64,000 bases of DNA from Leptolyngbya sp. SIOISBB (GCA_010671905.1 JAAHII010000001.1:3410001-3474000); one strand, 5' to 3'; shown: positions 16,770 through 26,169, counted from the first letter of the stretch. The notes: generated by a model from the letters alone, not told the origin. Numbers and translations: made by a program.

Positions 16770-17902
16770 GAGCTTTCATATCCTGGCGGTAAGATGGCGC
16801 CGCACAGGTTGACATCCTGCAAGTTGGCTCCATCTAAGGTGGCATGCGACAAAATAGCGTTGGTCAAATCGGCTCCCCGTAAATCAGCATTGCTGAGGTT
16901 GACCCGCTCTAAAACTGCTCCGACTAAATCAGCATTTTGCAAATTGGCATTCGATAAGTCGGACCTCTCTAAGTACACCCCGATCAAGTCAGCATTGCTA
17001 AAATCTAATCCTGCTAGATTACAGGCTAAGCATTCATTCCTCAGGTTTAATCTTCGGAAATCAACTGTTTGGAGAATCGTTACCTGGTCATCAGCTTCAA
17101 TGGGATTATTGTCGATATCAAGGTTGATGAGTTGTTCCAGATGCTGAATTGCGCTAACATCTCGTACTGCGTTGGAATCGAAACGTAATGATGTTAGCTG
17201 GGGCAGATTCTTGACTACTGAAATCTGTATGACCTGATTTTGATCAAAGACCAGGCTTTGAAGATTTACGAGGGGAGTTAGGGAATCAATTGTGCTCAGA
17301 TGGTTATGACTTAAGTTGAGCGATCGCAAATTGAGATTGGTTGATAAGGTCTCTATCGATGCAATTTGATTGTGGCTCAGATCAAGTGTTACTAACTGAG
17401 CTAGCGGTGCCAAGTCAGGCAACTCATTGATGCGGTTGCGATTCAGATAAAGGCTTTGCAAATTTGTCAGCGTAGCTAAGGGCGCAAGGTCACTGATTTG
17501 ATTACCGTTTAGCGACAGCACTTCTAGGTTGGTGAGCTGTCCTAGGGGTTCAACGGTCTGAATTTCGTTATTGCTTAGATACAGCTCTGTCAGCGATGGC
17601 AATGACGACAACACACTGACATCACGGATCTGTAGATCATTGAGCGTGAGTTGGGTCATGTCACTCAACTGACGATCGCCCATGACACAGTCGGTTGCTT
17701 CTACCGTTTGCAGGAGCTGATCGAGAGTATGTTGGGCTGCTGGCGAGAGGCGATCGCGGTTTTCACAAAGGTCTAAAAAACTGTCGTTTTCCTGAGCTTG
17801 GGCCATGATCAATCCTTGACCCAGCCAGAACGGATGGCTGACAACTGTGATGAGTGCTGTCAGTAGGAGCCGCGATCGCCCGTGCCGTTGCCTTGGCGTC
17901 AT
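16763..17902 (-). CDS. Exported leucine-rich-repeat / pentapeptide-repeat protein
   Basis: About 379 residues from ATG 17902; in-frame ATGs at 17926, 17929 and 18016 are possible but would lengthen the region before the signal peptide (RSRLLLTALITVVSHPF... ending MAQA). After a short Cys-containing part come about nine LRR units of the DLAPLATLTNLQSLYLNRN kind, then from about residue 300 pentapeptide repeats such as LSNANLQNADLVG and LSNADLRGADLTN. Internalin-like LRRs bind proteins and pentapeptide helices form rigid rods, so a binding or scaffold role is likely. Its LRRs resemble those of the CHAT protein downstream, which overlaps it, so the two probably work together. Confidence 0.82.
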   Translation of the reverse strand: MTPRQRHGRSRLLLTALITVVSHPFWLGQGLIMAQAQENDSFLDLCENRDRLSPAAQHTLDQLLQTVEATDCVMGDRQLSDMTQLTLNDLQIRDVSVLSSLPSLTELYLSNNEIQTVEPLGQLTNLEVLSLNGNQISDLAPLATLTNLQSLYLNRNRINELPDLAPLAQLVTLDLSHNQIASIETLSTNLNLRSLNLSHNHLSTIDSLTPLVNLQSLVFDQNQVIQISVVKNLPQLTSLRFDSNAVRDVSAIQHLEQLINLDIDNNPIEADDQVTILQTVDFRRLNLRNECLACNLAGLDFSNADLIGVYLERSDLSNANLQNADLVGAVLERVNLSNADLRGADLTNAILSHATLDGANLQDVNLCGAILPPGYESSC

Positions 17903-18125
17903 CTTCAGGTTGGAATGCTGAACCATCATCAACCGACTCAAAATTTGGTCAGCAAAATTACGTTTTACTGCAATTATCTTGGCAGAAAAGCTCCTTCTCG
18001 GTTTTCGTAGACACATGCTTGTATTAGGTAATGTGTCTTACCCAGAATCGCCTATTGGCCAGACAGTCTCACTTGGCTAGGTCGATAGCGATGACTAGTA
18101 ATATTTGTAACGCCTGATCCGTATT

Positions 18126-19571
18126 ATGACGATAGAACCCCAGCCCCAGGGACAGCTTTTCCGTAATTTAGGTGTGGCGATCGCCTTCGGAGTTTCAACT
18201 CTGATGATGAGTACGCCAACCCTGGCTGAGGTGCCAGAGCAAACCCGCATAGATGATTTGCTGGGTAACAGTAGCGAACTGCTCATTCGCCGGAGTGGCC
18301 GCCGAGAGTCCGTCCAGATTGGTACGGTGCTGCAGCGGGTGCGAGATGCGCTGCTGACGGTGCCGCCGAATAATGCCCGTGCCATGTTGCGGTTCTTATC
18401 GGCGAGTGGTGAAGATCTCAACTTTTATGTGCAGACCAATCCCCACCCTGAGGCCTCAATCTACTACTTTCCGTGTCAAGTTCAGGGGGGTGATTACCTG
18501 ATTGGTTGGGGGTTGGCCAGTAATGCCGATCGCGGTTGTGAAACTGGCCTGCAGGTGACTCGTGGGGGATCTACCGGAGCGATCGTCCCCTCTGAGCCGA
18601 TGGCTTTAGCTACCAAAGAGCTAGCGCAAGTCCCCGTGCGCCAAATCTTTTACTGCGTTGCGGCCGATAGTTCGGGTAGCCATGGTTTAGCGACTTCTAC
18701 AACGAGTGACCCGTGTGGTGAAGCGATCGCTCAATGCGCAGCCTCCGGCGGTGATTGCAACATTACCTCGACCGGGTTTTGGTGGAGTAGTGAACCGGAA
18801 CTGCAGGCTAGTTTGATTTGTGAAGATGGGACAGTCCAGACGGTAGCGGGCAGCGGTGACACCCTAGAAGGGGATCTGACGACCTTAGTGGCTGCAGCTC
18901 AGGCCGCTAACTGTAGCGCCCAGGTGTATCGCTCGGATGATGTGGTGATTGTGCCCGCCACTGATGCTGCGGTACAAGCTGAGGGCAGTGATGAAATCTT
19001 GGTGCAAACTCGCAGTACCGATGCCGGTCTGCAGGTAGATGTCCTGAAGGGCGCAGTTAACGTGCTGGCGGCTGGAGAAGATGACCCGGCAATGCTGCAA
19101 CAGGGAGAACGCTACAGCCACAACAATGCATCTGGTCAGGTGACGACGTTTGATCGAGAGGCCGCCCTGACCTCTGTGGATATGGAGGTGCTCTGTGCCT
19201 TTGCCTCTAACTCTGCTGATCGCCTCCGCGTGGATGCCTGTCAAGAAGGATTGGGTATCGACACATCGGCAGGCATTCCGGTCGCGTTTTGCAATCGCGA
19301 GCAGGCCAGCGGCGGACAAGAGGGCGATCGCCGCTTTGTCCAAATGAGTGCTAGCCAAGGTGAAATCAAACTGGATTATGAAATGTTTGACGTGCCCGAT
19401 CGCCTCCAAATCTTTCAAGACGGGGTGCAAATTTTAGATACCGGTTTTTTGTCTGGGCGTGACTCCCTCACGTTGCCCTTAACGGGCACTTCAGGTCGCC
19501 TAGAGGTGGTGGTTACAGGCAATGCCGCGATCGCTACGACTGAATGGAATTATCTATTGACGTGTCCTTGA
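18126..19571 (+). CDS. Secreted protein of unknown function, partly FecR-like
   Basis: 481 residues. A signal peptide is visible (VAIAFGVSTLMMSTPTLAE). The N-terminal part RRSGRRESVQIGTVLQRVRD, ALLTVPPNNARAMLRFL and YYFPCQVQGGDYLIGWG forms a domain seen in secreted cyanobacterial proteins. The middle region LQVDVLKGAVNVLAAGEDD... resembles the beta-helical FecR fold. The C-terminus LTLPLTGTSGRLEVVVTGN looks like a beta-sandwich. About a dozen Cys residues fit a disulfide-bonded extracytoplasmic protein. It is transcribed away from the LRR/CHAT pair and towards the M48 protease gene 92 bp on, which may be its operon partner. No enzymatic motif recognised. Confidence 0.65.
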   Translation: MTIEPQPQGQLFRNLGVAIAFGVSTLMMSTPTLAEVPEQTRIDDLLGNSSELLIRRSGRRESVQIGTVLQRVRDALLTVPPNNARAMLRFLSASGEDLNFYVQTNPHPEASIYYFPCQVQGGDYLIGWGLASNADRGCETGLQVTRGGSTGAIVPSEPMALATKELAQVPVRQIFYCVAADSSGSHGLATSTTSDPCGEAIAQCAASGGDCNITSTGFWWSSEPELQASLICEDGTVQTVAGSGDTLEGDLTTLVAAAQAANCSAQVYRSDDVVIVPATDAAVQAEGSDEILVQTRSTDAGLQVDVLKGAVNVLAAGEDDPAMLQQGERYSHNNASGQVTTFDREAALTSVDMEVLCAFASNSADRLRVDACQEGLGIDTSAGIPVAFCNREQASGGQEGDRRFVQMSASQGEIKLDYEMFDVPDRLQIFQDGVQILDTGFLSGRDSLTLPLTGTSGRLEVVVTGNAAIATTEWNYLLTCP

Positions 19572-19663
19572 GCCGATAGGATAGCAGTCTCACCATCCTA
19601 GAAACCTAGGCTGCGTTTATCTAATTCATTCTTTGATGTTGTACTTATTAACCCCAAAGTCCT

Positions 19664-21160
19664 ATGAAAAAATTGCTTAAGCGTTGCGGCTGGATGATGC
19701 TGGGTCTGGTGTTATGTGGGCTCTGGCAAAGCCTCATTGTGCCAGCGATCGCGATCGCTCCGTTGCCTCCTCAACCGCGCCTGCTGGCTCAAGGGGGTGC
19801 GGCAGCATCGACTGCAGCCTTTGTGGAAGCTGATCAACTCTATCGGTCAGGCGATATTGCTGCTGCTGAAGAAATTTATCGACAACTCAAGCCAGAATTT
19901 GCCGACCGTGCGGTTTCGCAAGTAATTGAACCAATTTATGAACCGGCCAGTCTCGACTCGGCAGATTTGGCCTATTGGGATGCGGCTCAGGGAGCGCTGG
20001 CCAATAACCAAACCAGTGGCGCGATTGGTGCTCTGCAGCAGTTGATAGCTGCCGAACCAGGTTTTATTGCCGCTCCACTAGAGCTGGCACAGCTGTTGCA
20101 AGATGATGACCGTGATTCTGAAGCCCTAGAGGTTTTGGAACAGGCTGCGACGATTCATCCCTACTCGTCAGACATTGTGATGGCGCAGGTGCGGGCACTC
20201 GCAGACGATGGACAGCATTTGGAAGCTTCGATTGCGGCGCGCTCCTTTGCCATTCTGAATCTAGATCATCCCCAGGCAGGTGAATTTCGAGCGATCGCGG
20301 ATGACGAACTCAACGCTTTCACCTCAGGCCAAAATTTGCGCAATATTATCCTGGCCGCTGCCAACCTGACCGTTGAGACTCTACCTGACATCTTAGATGG
20401 CGGCTTTTTGAATCCGGGCAACATTTTTAACTCCTCTGGGAGCATCTTGAATGCAGCCCAAGATATTGAAGAACTTGTTCAAAAGGTATCGCGAGCATTT
20501 GCAGATGAGTCGGAATTGGGTGCTCTCCTGGCAGAGGAGTATAAGCAAACTCTGTCGCTAGTCGACGATCCTGAAGTGGTGGACTACGTCACGCAACTGG
20601 GATTAGAAGTTGCTCAGCTGATGGGGCGTGACTTTGACTACGAGTTCTTTGTCGTGCGCGATAATTCGTTAAATGCCTTTGCGCTGCCGGGAGGCAAGGT
20701 TTTTGTGAATACAGGGGCGATTTTGGGGACGCGATCGCAGGCCGAACTCGCCGGACTCATGGGTCATGAAGTTGCCCACTCCGTTCTTTCTCACGGTGTT
20801 CAAAAGGTGAATACTAATGGCCTGATCGAAAACTTGATCGAACCATTGGTTGCTGGTGTGCCTTATGACAGTGTCGTGACCGATCTTCTGCGGGCTCAAT
20901 ATAGCCAGAGTCAAGAGCGACAGGCAGATATTTTGGGCTCTCGCGTATTGGCTAGCTCAGGTTATGCTGCCGATGGTTTGCGCAACGTGATGGCAACTCT
21001 TGCTGAGTTCTCATCGTCTAGTCAAACCAATAGCCTATCTACTCACCCAGCCTCGGCTGAGCGGGTGGAGTATTTAGAAGACCTGATCATCGCCAACGGT
21101 TACAACCGTTATGCCTTAGAAGGCGTCGATCGCCATCAAGTGATTCAAGCTCGGTTGTAG
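19664..21160 (+). CDS. Exported M48 metalloprotease with N-terminal TPR-like repeats
   Basis: 498 residues. The signal peptide spans about residues 1-32 (GWMMLGLVLCGLWQSLIVPA). Residues 50-210 are TPR-like helices (ADQLYRSGDIAAAEEIYRQL). The M48 catalytic domain follows: FALPGGKVFVNTGAIL, the zinc motif HEVAH at residues 368-372, and the third zinc ligand Glu in SQERQADILGSRVL near residue 419. This order, with TPR first instead of last, differs from E. coli BepA but the task may be similar: quality control of periplasmic or outer-membrane proteins. It lies in a cluster of exported proteins. A terminator-like hairpin follows the stop. Confidence 0.87.
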   Translation: MKKLLKRCGWMMLGLVLCGLWQSLIVPAIAIAPLPPQPRLLAQGGAAASTAAFVEADQLYRSGDIAAAEEIYRQLKPEFADRAVSQVIEPIYEPASLDSADLAYWDAAQGALANNQTSGAIGALQQLIAAEPGFIAAPLELAQLLQDDDRDSEALEVLEQAATIHPYSSDIVMAQVRALADDGQHLEASIAARSFAILNLDHPQAGEFRAIADDELNAFTSGQNLRNIILAAANLTVETLPDILDGGFLNPGNIFNSSGSILNAAQDIEELVQKVSRAFADESELGALLAEEYKQTLSLVDDPEVVDYVTQLGLEVAQLMGRDFDYEFFVVRDNSLNAFALPGGKVFVNTGAILGTRSQAELAGLMGHEVAHSVLSHGVQKVNTNGLIENLIEPLVAGVPYDSVVTDLLRAQYSQSQERQADILGSRVLASSGYAADGLRNVMATLAEFSSSSQTNSLSTHPASAERVEYLEDLIIANGYNRYALEGVDRHQVIQARL

Positions 21161-21175
21161 AAGATAGCCAAGATT

Positions 21176-21216
21176 AGGGGCATCCACTGAGACTATGGAC
21201 GGCGGTGGATGCTCCT
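21176..21216 (+). terminator. Terminator-like hairpin after the M48 gene
   Basis: AGGGGCATCCAC and GTGGATGCTCCT pair with a single G-U in 12 positions, 16 bp downstream of the M48 stop. There is no U-run; the repeat copy B starts at its 3' edge. Possibly a terminator or processing hairpin. Confidence 0.4.
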
Positions 21217-21321
21217 ATAGCAAGCCGCAGTTTTATCAGGTCGCCCTGGATTGTCGAAACTGCTTTCTAGCCTGCATTTCAATTCCGCATTCCGACCTCC
21301 GTATTCCGCATTCTGCTATAT
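21216..21321. repeat. 106-bp interspersed repeat, copy B
   Basis: Same termini (TATAGCA...TGCTATA), same length and same internal order as copy A at 13648-13753, with about 15 base differences. The heptamer block (ATTCCGC, ATTCCGA, CCTCCGT, ATTCCGC, ATTCTGC) is conserved. The two copies flank the block that holds the CHAT, LRR and M48 genes. Confidence 0.75.
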
Positions 21322-21444
21322 CTGTGAAAGGAGGATCATCATCAATCATCCGTCGGGTGTCAGTCATGGGTACGAAATGGCAGCCGAACAGATTGAAGGA
21401 ATTGCGATCGCCTGCAGTTGCGGATGGTGAGATCACTGTCTTAT

Positions 21445-22113
21445 CTATGACGAAACTTTTGCTGCTGCGTCAATAAAGGATAGAGTTTCCTCTTCTTGCG
21501 CCGCATCCTGATACCAGGCTTGTACCGGCTCTAATGCTTGCGCTAAGGTGACAAACTGTTGAGCGGTTGGCTTTAGTTGAATCCCGTATGTGACAAACCG
21601 TAAGGCCACTGGCACATACATGACATCAGCGATGGAAAAGTCGCCGCAGAGCCAAGGGCCGCCGTAACGCTCAAAGCAGTCTTGCCACAACGTTTCGACT
21701 CGCTGAATTTCGTTGCGAGCATTGCTAGAAAAGTCGTCCAGCGATCGCTGTTGGCAGACGCGGAGATTTTGCGGCAGCTCTTCACGAATGGCCATAAAGC
21801 CCGAGTGCATCTCATTGGCAATGGAGCGGGCATGGGCTTGAGCCGCGCGATCGCTGGGCCAACCCACCGTGTCAGGAAAGTTTTCCCGCACGTATTCCAT
21901 AATAGCTAGCGAATCCCAGATCACGATATCGCCATCTAAAAGCACCGGCACTTTACCGGCTGGGGTATAGCGTTTGATCTCTGCTTCCCACTGTTGGGTA
22001 AATAGCGCTAGCTTGATTTCTTCGAACTCAATGTGGCTCTGTTTTAGAAACAGCCACGCCCGCAGTGACCAGGACGAGTAATTTTTGTTGCCAATAATCA
22101 GCCTCAGAGACAC
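21445..22113 (-). CDS. Glutathione S-transferase family protein
   Basis: 222 residues from GTG 22113. The thioredoxin-like N-terminal half opens with LIIGNKNYSSWSLRAWLFLK (catalytic Ser/Tyr zone) and carries the cis-Pro loop and glutathione gamma-glutamyl contacts in GKVPVLLDGDIVIWDSLAI, where ES is replaced by DS. The helical C-terminal half contains the N-capping motif FSIADVMYVPVALRF. Soluble, cytosolic. Likely conjugates or reduces electrophiles with glutathione; the substrate is not predictable. No operon partner is evident. Confidence 0.88.
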   Translation of the reverse strand: MSLRLIIGNKNYSSWSLRAWLFLKQSHIEFEEIKLALFTQQWEAEIKRYTPAGKVPVLLDGDIVIWDSLAIMEYVRENFPDTVGWPSDRAAQAHARSIANEMHSGFMAIREELPQNLRVCQQRSLDDFSSNARNEIQRVETLWQDCFERYGGPWLCGDFSIADVMYVPVALRFVTYGIQLKPTAQQFVTLAQALEPVQAWYQDAAQEEETLSFIDAAAKVSS

Positions 22114-22190
22114 CGCAGCGGCCCTCTAATAGTGTGAAAACGTAATCGCAATTTCGATGTTTGACAGCGTATCGTCTCTAAAGGCTCCTA

Positions 22191-23696
22191 TCAAGCGGCC
22201 AGCGCTGGCCCGAAATATTCAGCAACAAAACTGCCGTGTAGGCCATAGGGGACATGGTGCTTGAGCTTGAGACGGACGATCGGCCCTTGGCTAATATCTT
22301 TGGCATCGAGAATAATCAGATCGGAGCAGCGTCGCGCTGCATTGTAAATCAGTGCCAGCAGCCAGCCGTCATCTTCGGTTTGACCATTCGGATGGGGTAC
22401 AAAGACTGGCTCACTCATAAAGCCCCGTGGCGCTTCGCTCCACAGTTGTTCTTCCCCAGTCTCTAGATCGCGTTTAAGGATCGCCTGCAGGGGGGCGTTG
22501 CCTGAGGAATTATGAGCCGCACCAATGTACAGGTAACGATAAGGGCGGCCTACCCGGCCAGGATGCAAAGCGGGAAATTCACAACTGCGAGCAATCAAGC
22601 AGGTGTAGTCACAGGTATTGGCTGCTAGATCGAGTTCAAATCGCCACACCTGACCGGCTGGAACTTTAGAAAAGTCCACCTCTTCGAAGGTCATGCCCTC
22701 ATCCAAGCTTGGAAAATCCTCATAGACAATAGAGTCGACAAAAACTTTGTTGTCTTGCTCAAAGGCATTGACATGGTGGAAGACAAATCCTGCAGGGGCT
22801 TCGATCGATTGCAGCGGGCTCTCGCCATCACGGGGAATCAGAATGATATTGGTTTTAGCCTTGGGGTTGAACTCGACACATTCTCCTGCACCTTTTAAGC
22901 CCAACAGAAAGGGAAACGGGTTAAAGCTCACCGGATTTTGGAAGAAGATGACGTAGTTGGGCGTAATCATGCAGTCATGCATGAAGGCAAACCCCGGAAT
23001 GCTCTGTTGATAAGAGGTGACGCGATCGCCCGACGGCGCAAATTCATGAATGCGGATGGTGCTGGACAGTCCTGTTTTCAGGGAAAAGTTCACTAAGCGC
23101 GGTTCTCGGTCTTGAGCCGGGTCACCGGGATCAATTTTCGGGTGGGCAGCAAACGCATCGCCCGGTTCGAGTAAACCGTCTAAATAATCCAGTCCTAACG
23201 TCTCTAGGGATTCGGGGTGCAGGCGATGGGGTTCAGCGGCTTCCCACAGGGCCAGCAGCTTGCCGCCCCAGTAGATGACATGGGTATTGGCAATGTTCTT
23301 GAGCTTGAGGTCAAACAGGTTCGCCAACCAACCTCCCGGCTTTTGGGTGCCAAACACACCACGATATAAAGGTTTCCTGGCCGCTTGCTCAGCCACGTAC
23401 CCCTCAGTCCGCACAAAGCGATTGCGGTAGTAGGCTTTGCCATCTTTGAACGCGATGCTGCTAATCATGCCGTCGCCGTCAAAAGGATGCTTAATCGTCT
23501 GTCCGTGGATGTCGAGGAGGCCAGGACCATTGCGAAACAGCGTTCCTTCTAAACCAATAGGAATCTCACCTTCAATGTCGTCAATCCAATAGGCGAATTC
23601 TTCGGGCTGCGATCGATAGCCGCCGCGCCAGTCATCCATATCAAAGGAGAGGGTGCTGCGCGCATCAGCATTTTGGGGAGAAGGCAGGGTTTGCAT
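22191..23696 (-). CDS. Carotenoid cleavage oxygenase (RPE65/CCD family)
   Basis: 501 residues. An Fe(II) dioxygenase that cuts a polyene double bond. The four iron-binding His are in the usual places of the seven-bladed propeller: AAHPKID, FAFMHDCMIT, FVFHHVNAFE, and near the C-terminus VPYGLHGSFV. The N-terminal GTLFRNGPGLLDIHGQ and PFDGDGMI motifs are typical. No signal peptide; the enzyme is expected to be soluble or peripheral on membranes. Family members in cyanobacteria act on apocarotenals (Diox1/ACO type) or intact carotenoids; the exact substrate is open. Followed on the minus strand by the GST gene with a 77-bp spacing, so they may share a transcript. Confidence 0.92.
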   Translation of the reverse strand: MQTLPSPQNADARSTLSFDMDDWRGGYRSQPEEFAYWIDDIEGEIPIGLEGTLFRNGPGLLDIHGQTIKHPFDGDGMISSIAFKDGKAYYRNRFVRTEGYVAEQAARKPLYRGVFGTQKPGGWLANLFDLKLKNIANTHVIYWGGKLLALWEAAEPHRLHPESLETLGLDYLDGLLEPGDAFAAHPKIDPGDPAQDREPRLVNFSLKTGLSSTIRIHEFAPSGDRVTSYQQSIPGFAFMHDCMITPNYVIFFQNPVSFNPFPFLLGLKGAGECVEFNPKAKTNIILIPRDGESPLQSIEAPAGFVFHHVNAFEQDNKVFVDSIVYEDFPSLDEGMTFEEVDFSKVPAGQVWRFELDLAANTCDYTCLIARSCEFPALHPGRVGRPYRYLYIGAAHNSSGNAPLQAILKRDLETGEEQLWSEAPRGFMSEPVFVPHPNGQTEDDGWLLALIYNAARRCSDLIILDAKDISQGPIVRLKLKHHVPYGLHGSFVAEYFGPALAA

Positions 23697-23814
23697 AGTT
23701 GATTAAGTGTTGATAAATATGAAAACTGACAAAGACAATCGAGCACGGAGAATTTAGATAAAAGCCTCACTAATGTCGAGCATGGCCGCGCCCTTCAGAG
23801 CGTGATTGCCACCA

Positions 23815-25241
23815 TTATGTTTCTGACTCTATGGCACCGATGGTTAAGGCAACCGGGTTTTCTGAAATGACTTCGGGGGAAATTTCTGCAGTCTGACTTG
23901 TTGATAAAGTTTGGCTGGACGCGATCGTGCCCTCGCCTTGCGAAGAGGTTTTGGGAAGTAGAAACAGCAGGGGTAGCGGCAGTAATGTCGACAAATTCGT
24001 CACCGTTACGAGCAACCACAAGTTATCAAAGTTGGTGTCGGTCACGCCCAACCAGTGGGTGAGCACGGCTCCAAACTCATGGGAAAGGAGGCCAGCCAGG
24101 TTGACAATTGACATCAGCAAAGCAAATAGCGTGGCTTCTACTCCCGGTGGACAGATGCGCGCTGAAAGCACCAGCACTGGCATAAAAGAAATTTCCCCAT
24201 CACCGTCAAAATCAGGCTGTCGCCGAGACTAAACCATTCGTCGCCAATGCCGATCGCGCGATTCGTATGGGTAACCAGCAGCAACATGGTGAAGCCCAGG
24301 AGTGTTGACAATATTGTTGACCAAGCAAAGATAGTCCGAAAGGGCACGGCTTTCAGAAATCGCTGAAAAATCCCAATGCCCAAGAGGGCGGCGATGCTGG
24401 TCACCAAGCGTACGCGGCCCAGAAATTCGGGTTGGAATCCCAAATCATTGGTAGTGAAAAAGAAAAAAGCGGAATCAGCAGTGGGTGTGGCTTGCCAAAG
24501 AAAGAGAAAGAGCGCTGGCATCCAGATCACTTTTTGGGTGATTGCGCCCTTTAGTTGTTTGAGCTGACCACCGATGACTTCCCAAGTTGAGGTTTCGGTA
24601 ATCGGGTCTTCAGCAATCCACCAGGCCACGACCGACACGACTAAGGGGAACGTGGCCGTCACGGCAAAAACCGATCGCGTGCCCATGTATTCCAGCAGTA
24701 GCCCACCTAAGTAAGCAGTGAGGATGCCGCCGACTGCCGAGGCCCCCCAAGCGAGGGATTGTAATGAGCCAGCGTCACTCTGGGATTCCCGTCGGGCGCG
24801 CTCTACCACGAGAGAATCGACAATCACATCCCCGACGGCAACCGAGAGAGAACTCAGGGTAATGGCTGCGATCGCGGCCCATCCCGTATTCACCACCGTC
24901 GCCATGGCCAGCCACGCGGCGGCTCCTAACAGTCCTGACAAAATCAGGTAGGGTCGTCGCCGATACCCGAAGATCGGAAAGCCGTCAGAAATAAAGCCTA
25001 ACAGCGGTTTGATCGTCCACGGAGCAGCAGCGATGCCCGCCAGGGCAGCAACTTCTGCGGGGGTGAGGCCCAAGTCATCCTTGAGGAAAAAGCTCACGGC
25101 GAGTCGAGCCAAGCCCAAGATGCCCTGCACGAAATACACCAACAGAATGGCTGTCAGCTCTAAGGAGGCCTCTTGGCCAAACAGCACGCGCTTTTCCACG
25201 AACTGCTGGAGACTTCCTTTTTGAATTGAAGAATCGGTCAT
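23815..25241 (-). CDS. Folate/biopterin transporter (BT1/FBT family), frameshifted at 24195-24198
   Basis: The MFS-type transporter reads in one frame from ATG 25241 (an ATG at 25274 is also in frame) to VMG, then meets a GGGG tract where a one-base shift is needed to continue as EISFMPVLVLSARICPPG and on to 23815. The joined product is about 475 residues with roughly 12 helices. Conserved segments include FFLKDDLGLTPAEVAALAG, PWTIKPLLGFISDGFPIFGY and VGDVIVDSLVVERAR, which define the folate-biopterin transporter family. The most likely cause of the split is one missing G in the sequence. It is divergent from hsp20. Confidence 0.82.
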
Positions 25242-25330
25242 ACCCGCCTTGTATGCGATCGCAGATCGCGGCATCTCAATCTGCTTCTACAAATATTGCG
25301 TTTTATTAATCTCTTCCATGATAAACACTT

Positions 25331-25375
25331 CGCCCTAAACGAGCACCTCCTCTGTTGTAAGAGAGCTTTAGGGCG
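25331..25375. other. Stem-loop in the divergent FBT/hsp20 region
   Basis: CGCCCTAAA (25331-25339) and TTTAGGGCG (25367-25375) pair perfectly; CTCT and AGAG can pair inside the loop. No U-run. It may be a leader structure of the FBT transcript or an operator; nothing else supports a role. Confidence 0.35.
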
Positions 25376-25611
25376 GCAATGTTCCTGTTATGCGGAGCAG
25401 AGTTAAGTCGGTAGCTGAGTCAAGGGGATGTCTATCGAATTTGTCGACACCGATTGGGCGCTAACTATATGAGATGAATTCAAAGTGATTGGCGGCTGAC
25501 TCGGTTCGGTCGGTTCGGTGTGAAAATTCGCCATTTTGGTGAGGTTCTTGCCACTGTTGCTTCCCAAAACAATCTCGCATCATAAAAGTCATAGAGCGCA
25601 AGCAAAATAAC

Positions 25612-25633
25612 TCTCCAACAGAGATTTAGGAGG
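25612..25633 (+). promoter_or_regulatory. hsp20 ribosome site with candidate RNA thermometer hairpin
   Basis: TCTCC (25612-25616) can pair with the Shine-Dalgarno GGAGG (25629-25633) across a 12-base loop, 6 bases before ATG 25640. A short, weak hairpin that hides the ribosome site is how the Synechocystis hsp17 thermometer works. Here it is only predicted by eye. Confidence 0.4.
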
Positions 25634-25639
25634 CAATTC

Positions 25640-26119
25640 ATGATTGTTCGTTACTGGCATCCCTTCCAAGAAGTTGAAACTCTTCGTCATCAGCTTGATA
25701 ACGTTTTCAACGAAGTTAGCAACGCGATCGAAACGGCACCAATTACTTGGAGTCCAGCATTCCGTCTGGTTGAGAATGACGATCGCTATGTGTTGACCGT
25801 TCAACTAGCAGGTATTAGCCCTGATGCAATTGATGTTCAAGCAACTCGTGAGAGCATTGTCATCACAGGTGAGCGCCAACAGGCAGAAGTTGCCGAGGGC
25901 GAGCGTCTGCTGTATGACAACGTTAACTACGGTGCTTTCCGTCGTGTTGTTAACCTGCCAGAAGCCATTCAAAATGATGCCGTTGAAGCAAATTTTGAGC
26001 AGGGTTTTCTGACGCTAACGCTAACTAAAGTTGAGGAAGTCCGCAATAAAGTTGTGAAGATTAGCCTCAATGGCAATGTTGAAGAGTCTCTCCAAGAATT
26101 CCCTCAAGCGGAGGCTTAA
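25640..26119 (+). CDS. Small heat shock protein Hsp20 (alpha-crystallin family)
   Basis: 159 residues. ATP-independent holdase that binds unfolding proteins and, in cyanobacteria, also stabilises thylakoid membranes. The alpha-crystallin domain spans about residues 38-140: PAFRLVENDDRYVLTVQLAG, IDVQATRESIVITGER, and the late GFLTLTLTKVEE, a version of the A-x-x-x-n-GvL motif. A short Glu-rich tail follows. ATG 25640 has a strong GGAGG. The leader can form a hairpin over the ribosome site. The gene is monocistronic, with a perfect terminator 50 bp downstream. Confidence 0.93.
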   Translation: MIVRYWHPFQEVETLRHQLDNVFNEVSNAIETAPITWSPAFRLVENDDRYVLTVQLAGISPDAIDVQATRESIVITGERQQAEVAEGERLLYDNVNYGAFRRVVNLPEAIQNDAVEANFEQGFLTLTLTKVEEVRNKVVKISLNGNVEESLQEFPQAEA

Positions 26120-26169
26120 TGTAGACGCTTAGTTCAACAAAGCAGCTAGTTAGTGAGTCATGATGACCA

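Larger units (their letters stand above)
25242..25639. other. Divergent intergenic region with hairpin
   Basis: About 400 bp between the FBT gene and hsp20. It holds one 9-bp stem-loop (25331-25375), short CGGTT direct repeats near 25500 and the hsp20 leader with a possible thermometer at 25612-25633. No CIRCE element (TTAGCACTC pair) is visible. Confidence 0.5.

Noticed and set aside
25242-25639. CIRCE or other HrcA operator before hsp20
   Set aside because: The TTAGCACTC inverted repeat is not found in the region.
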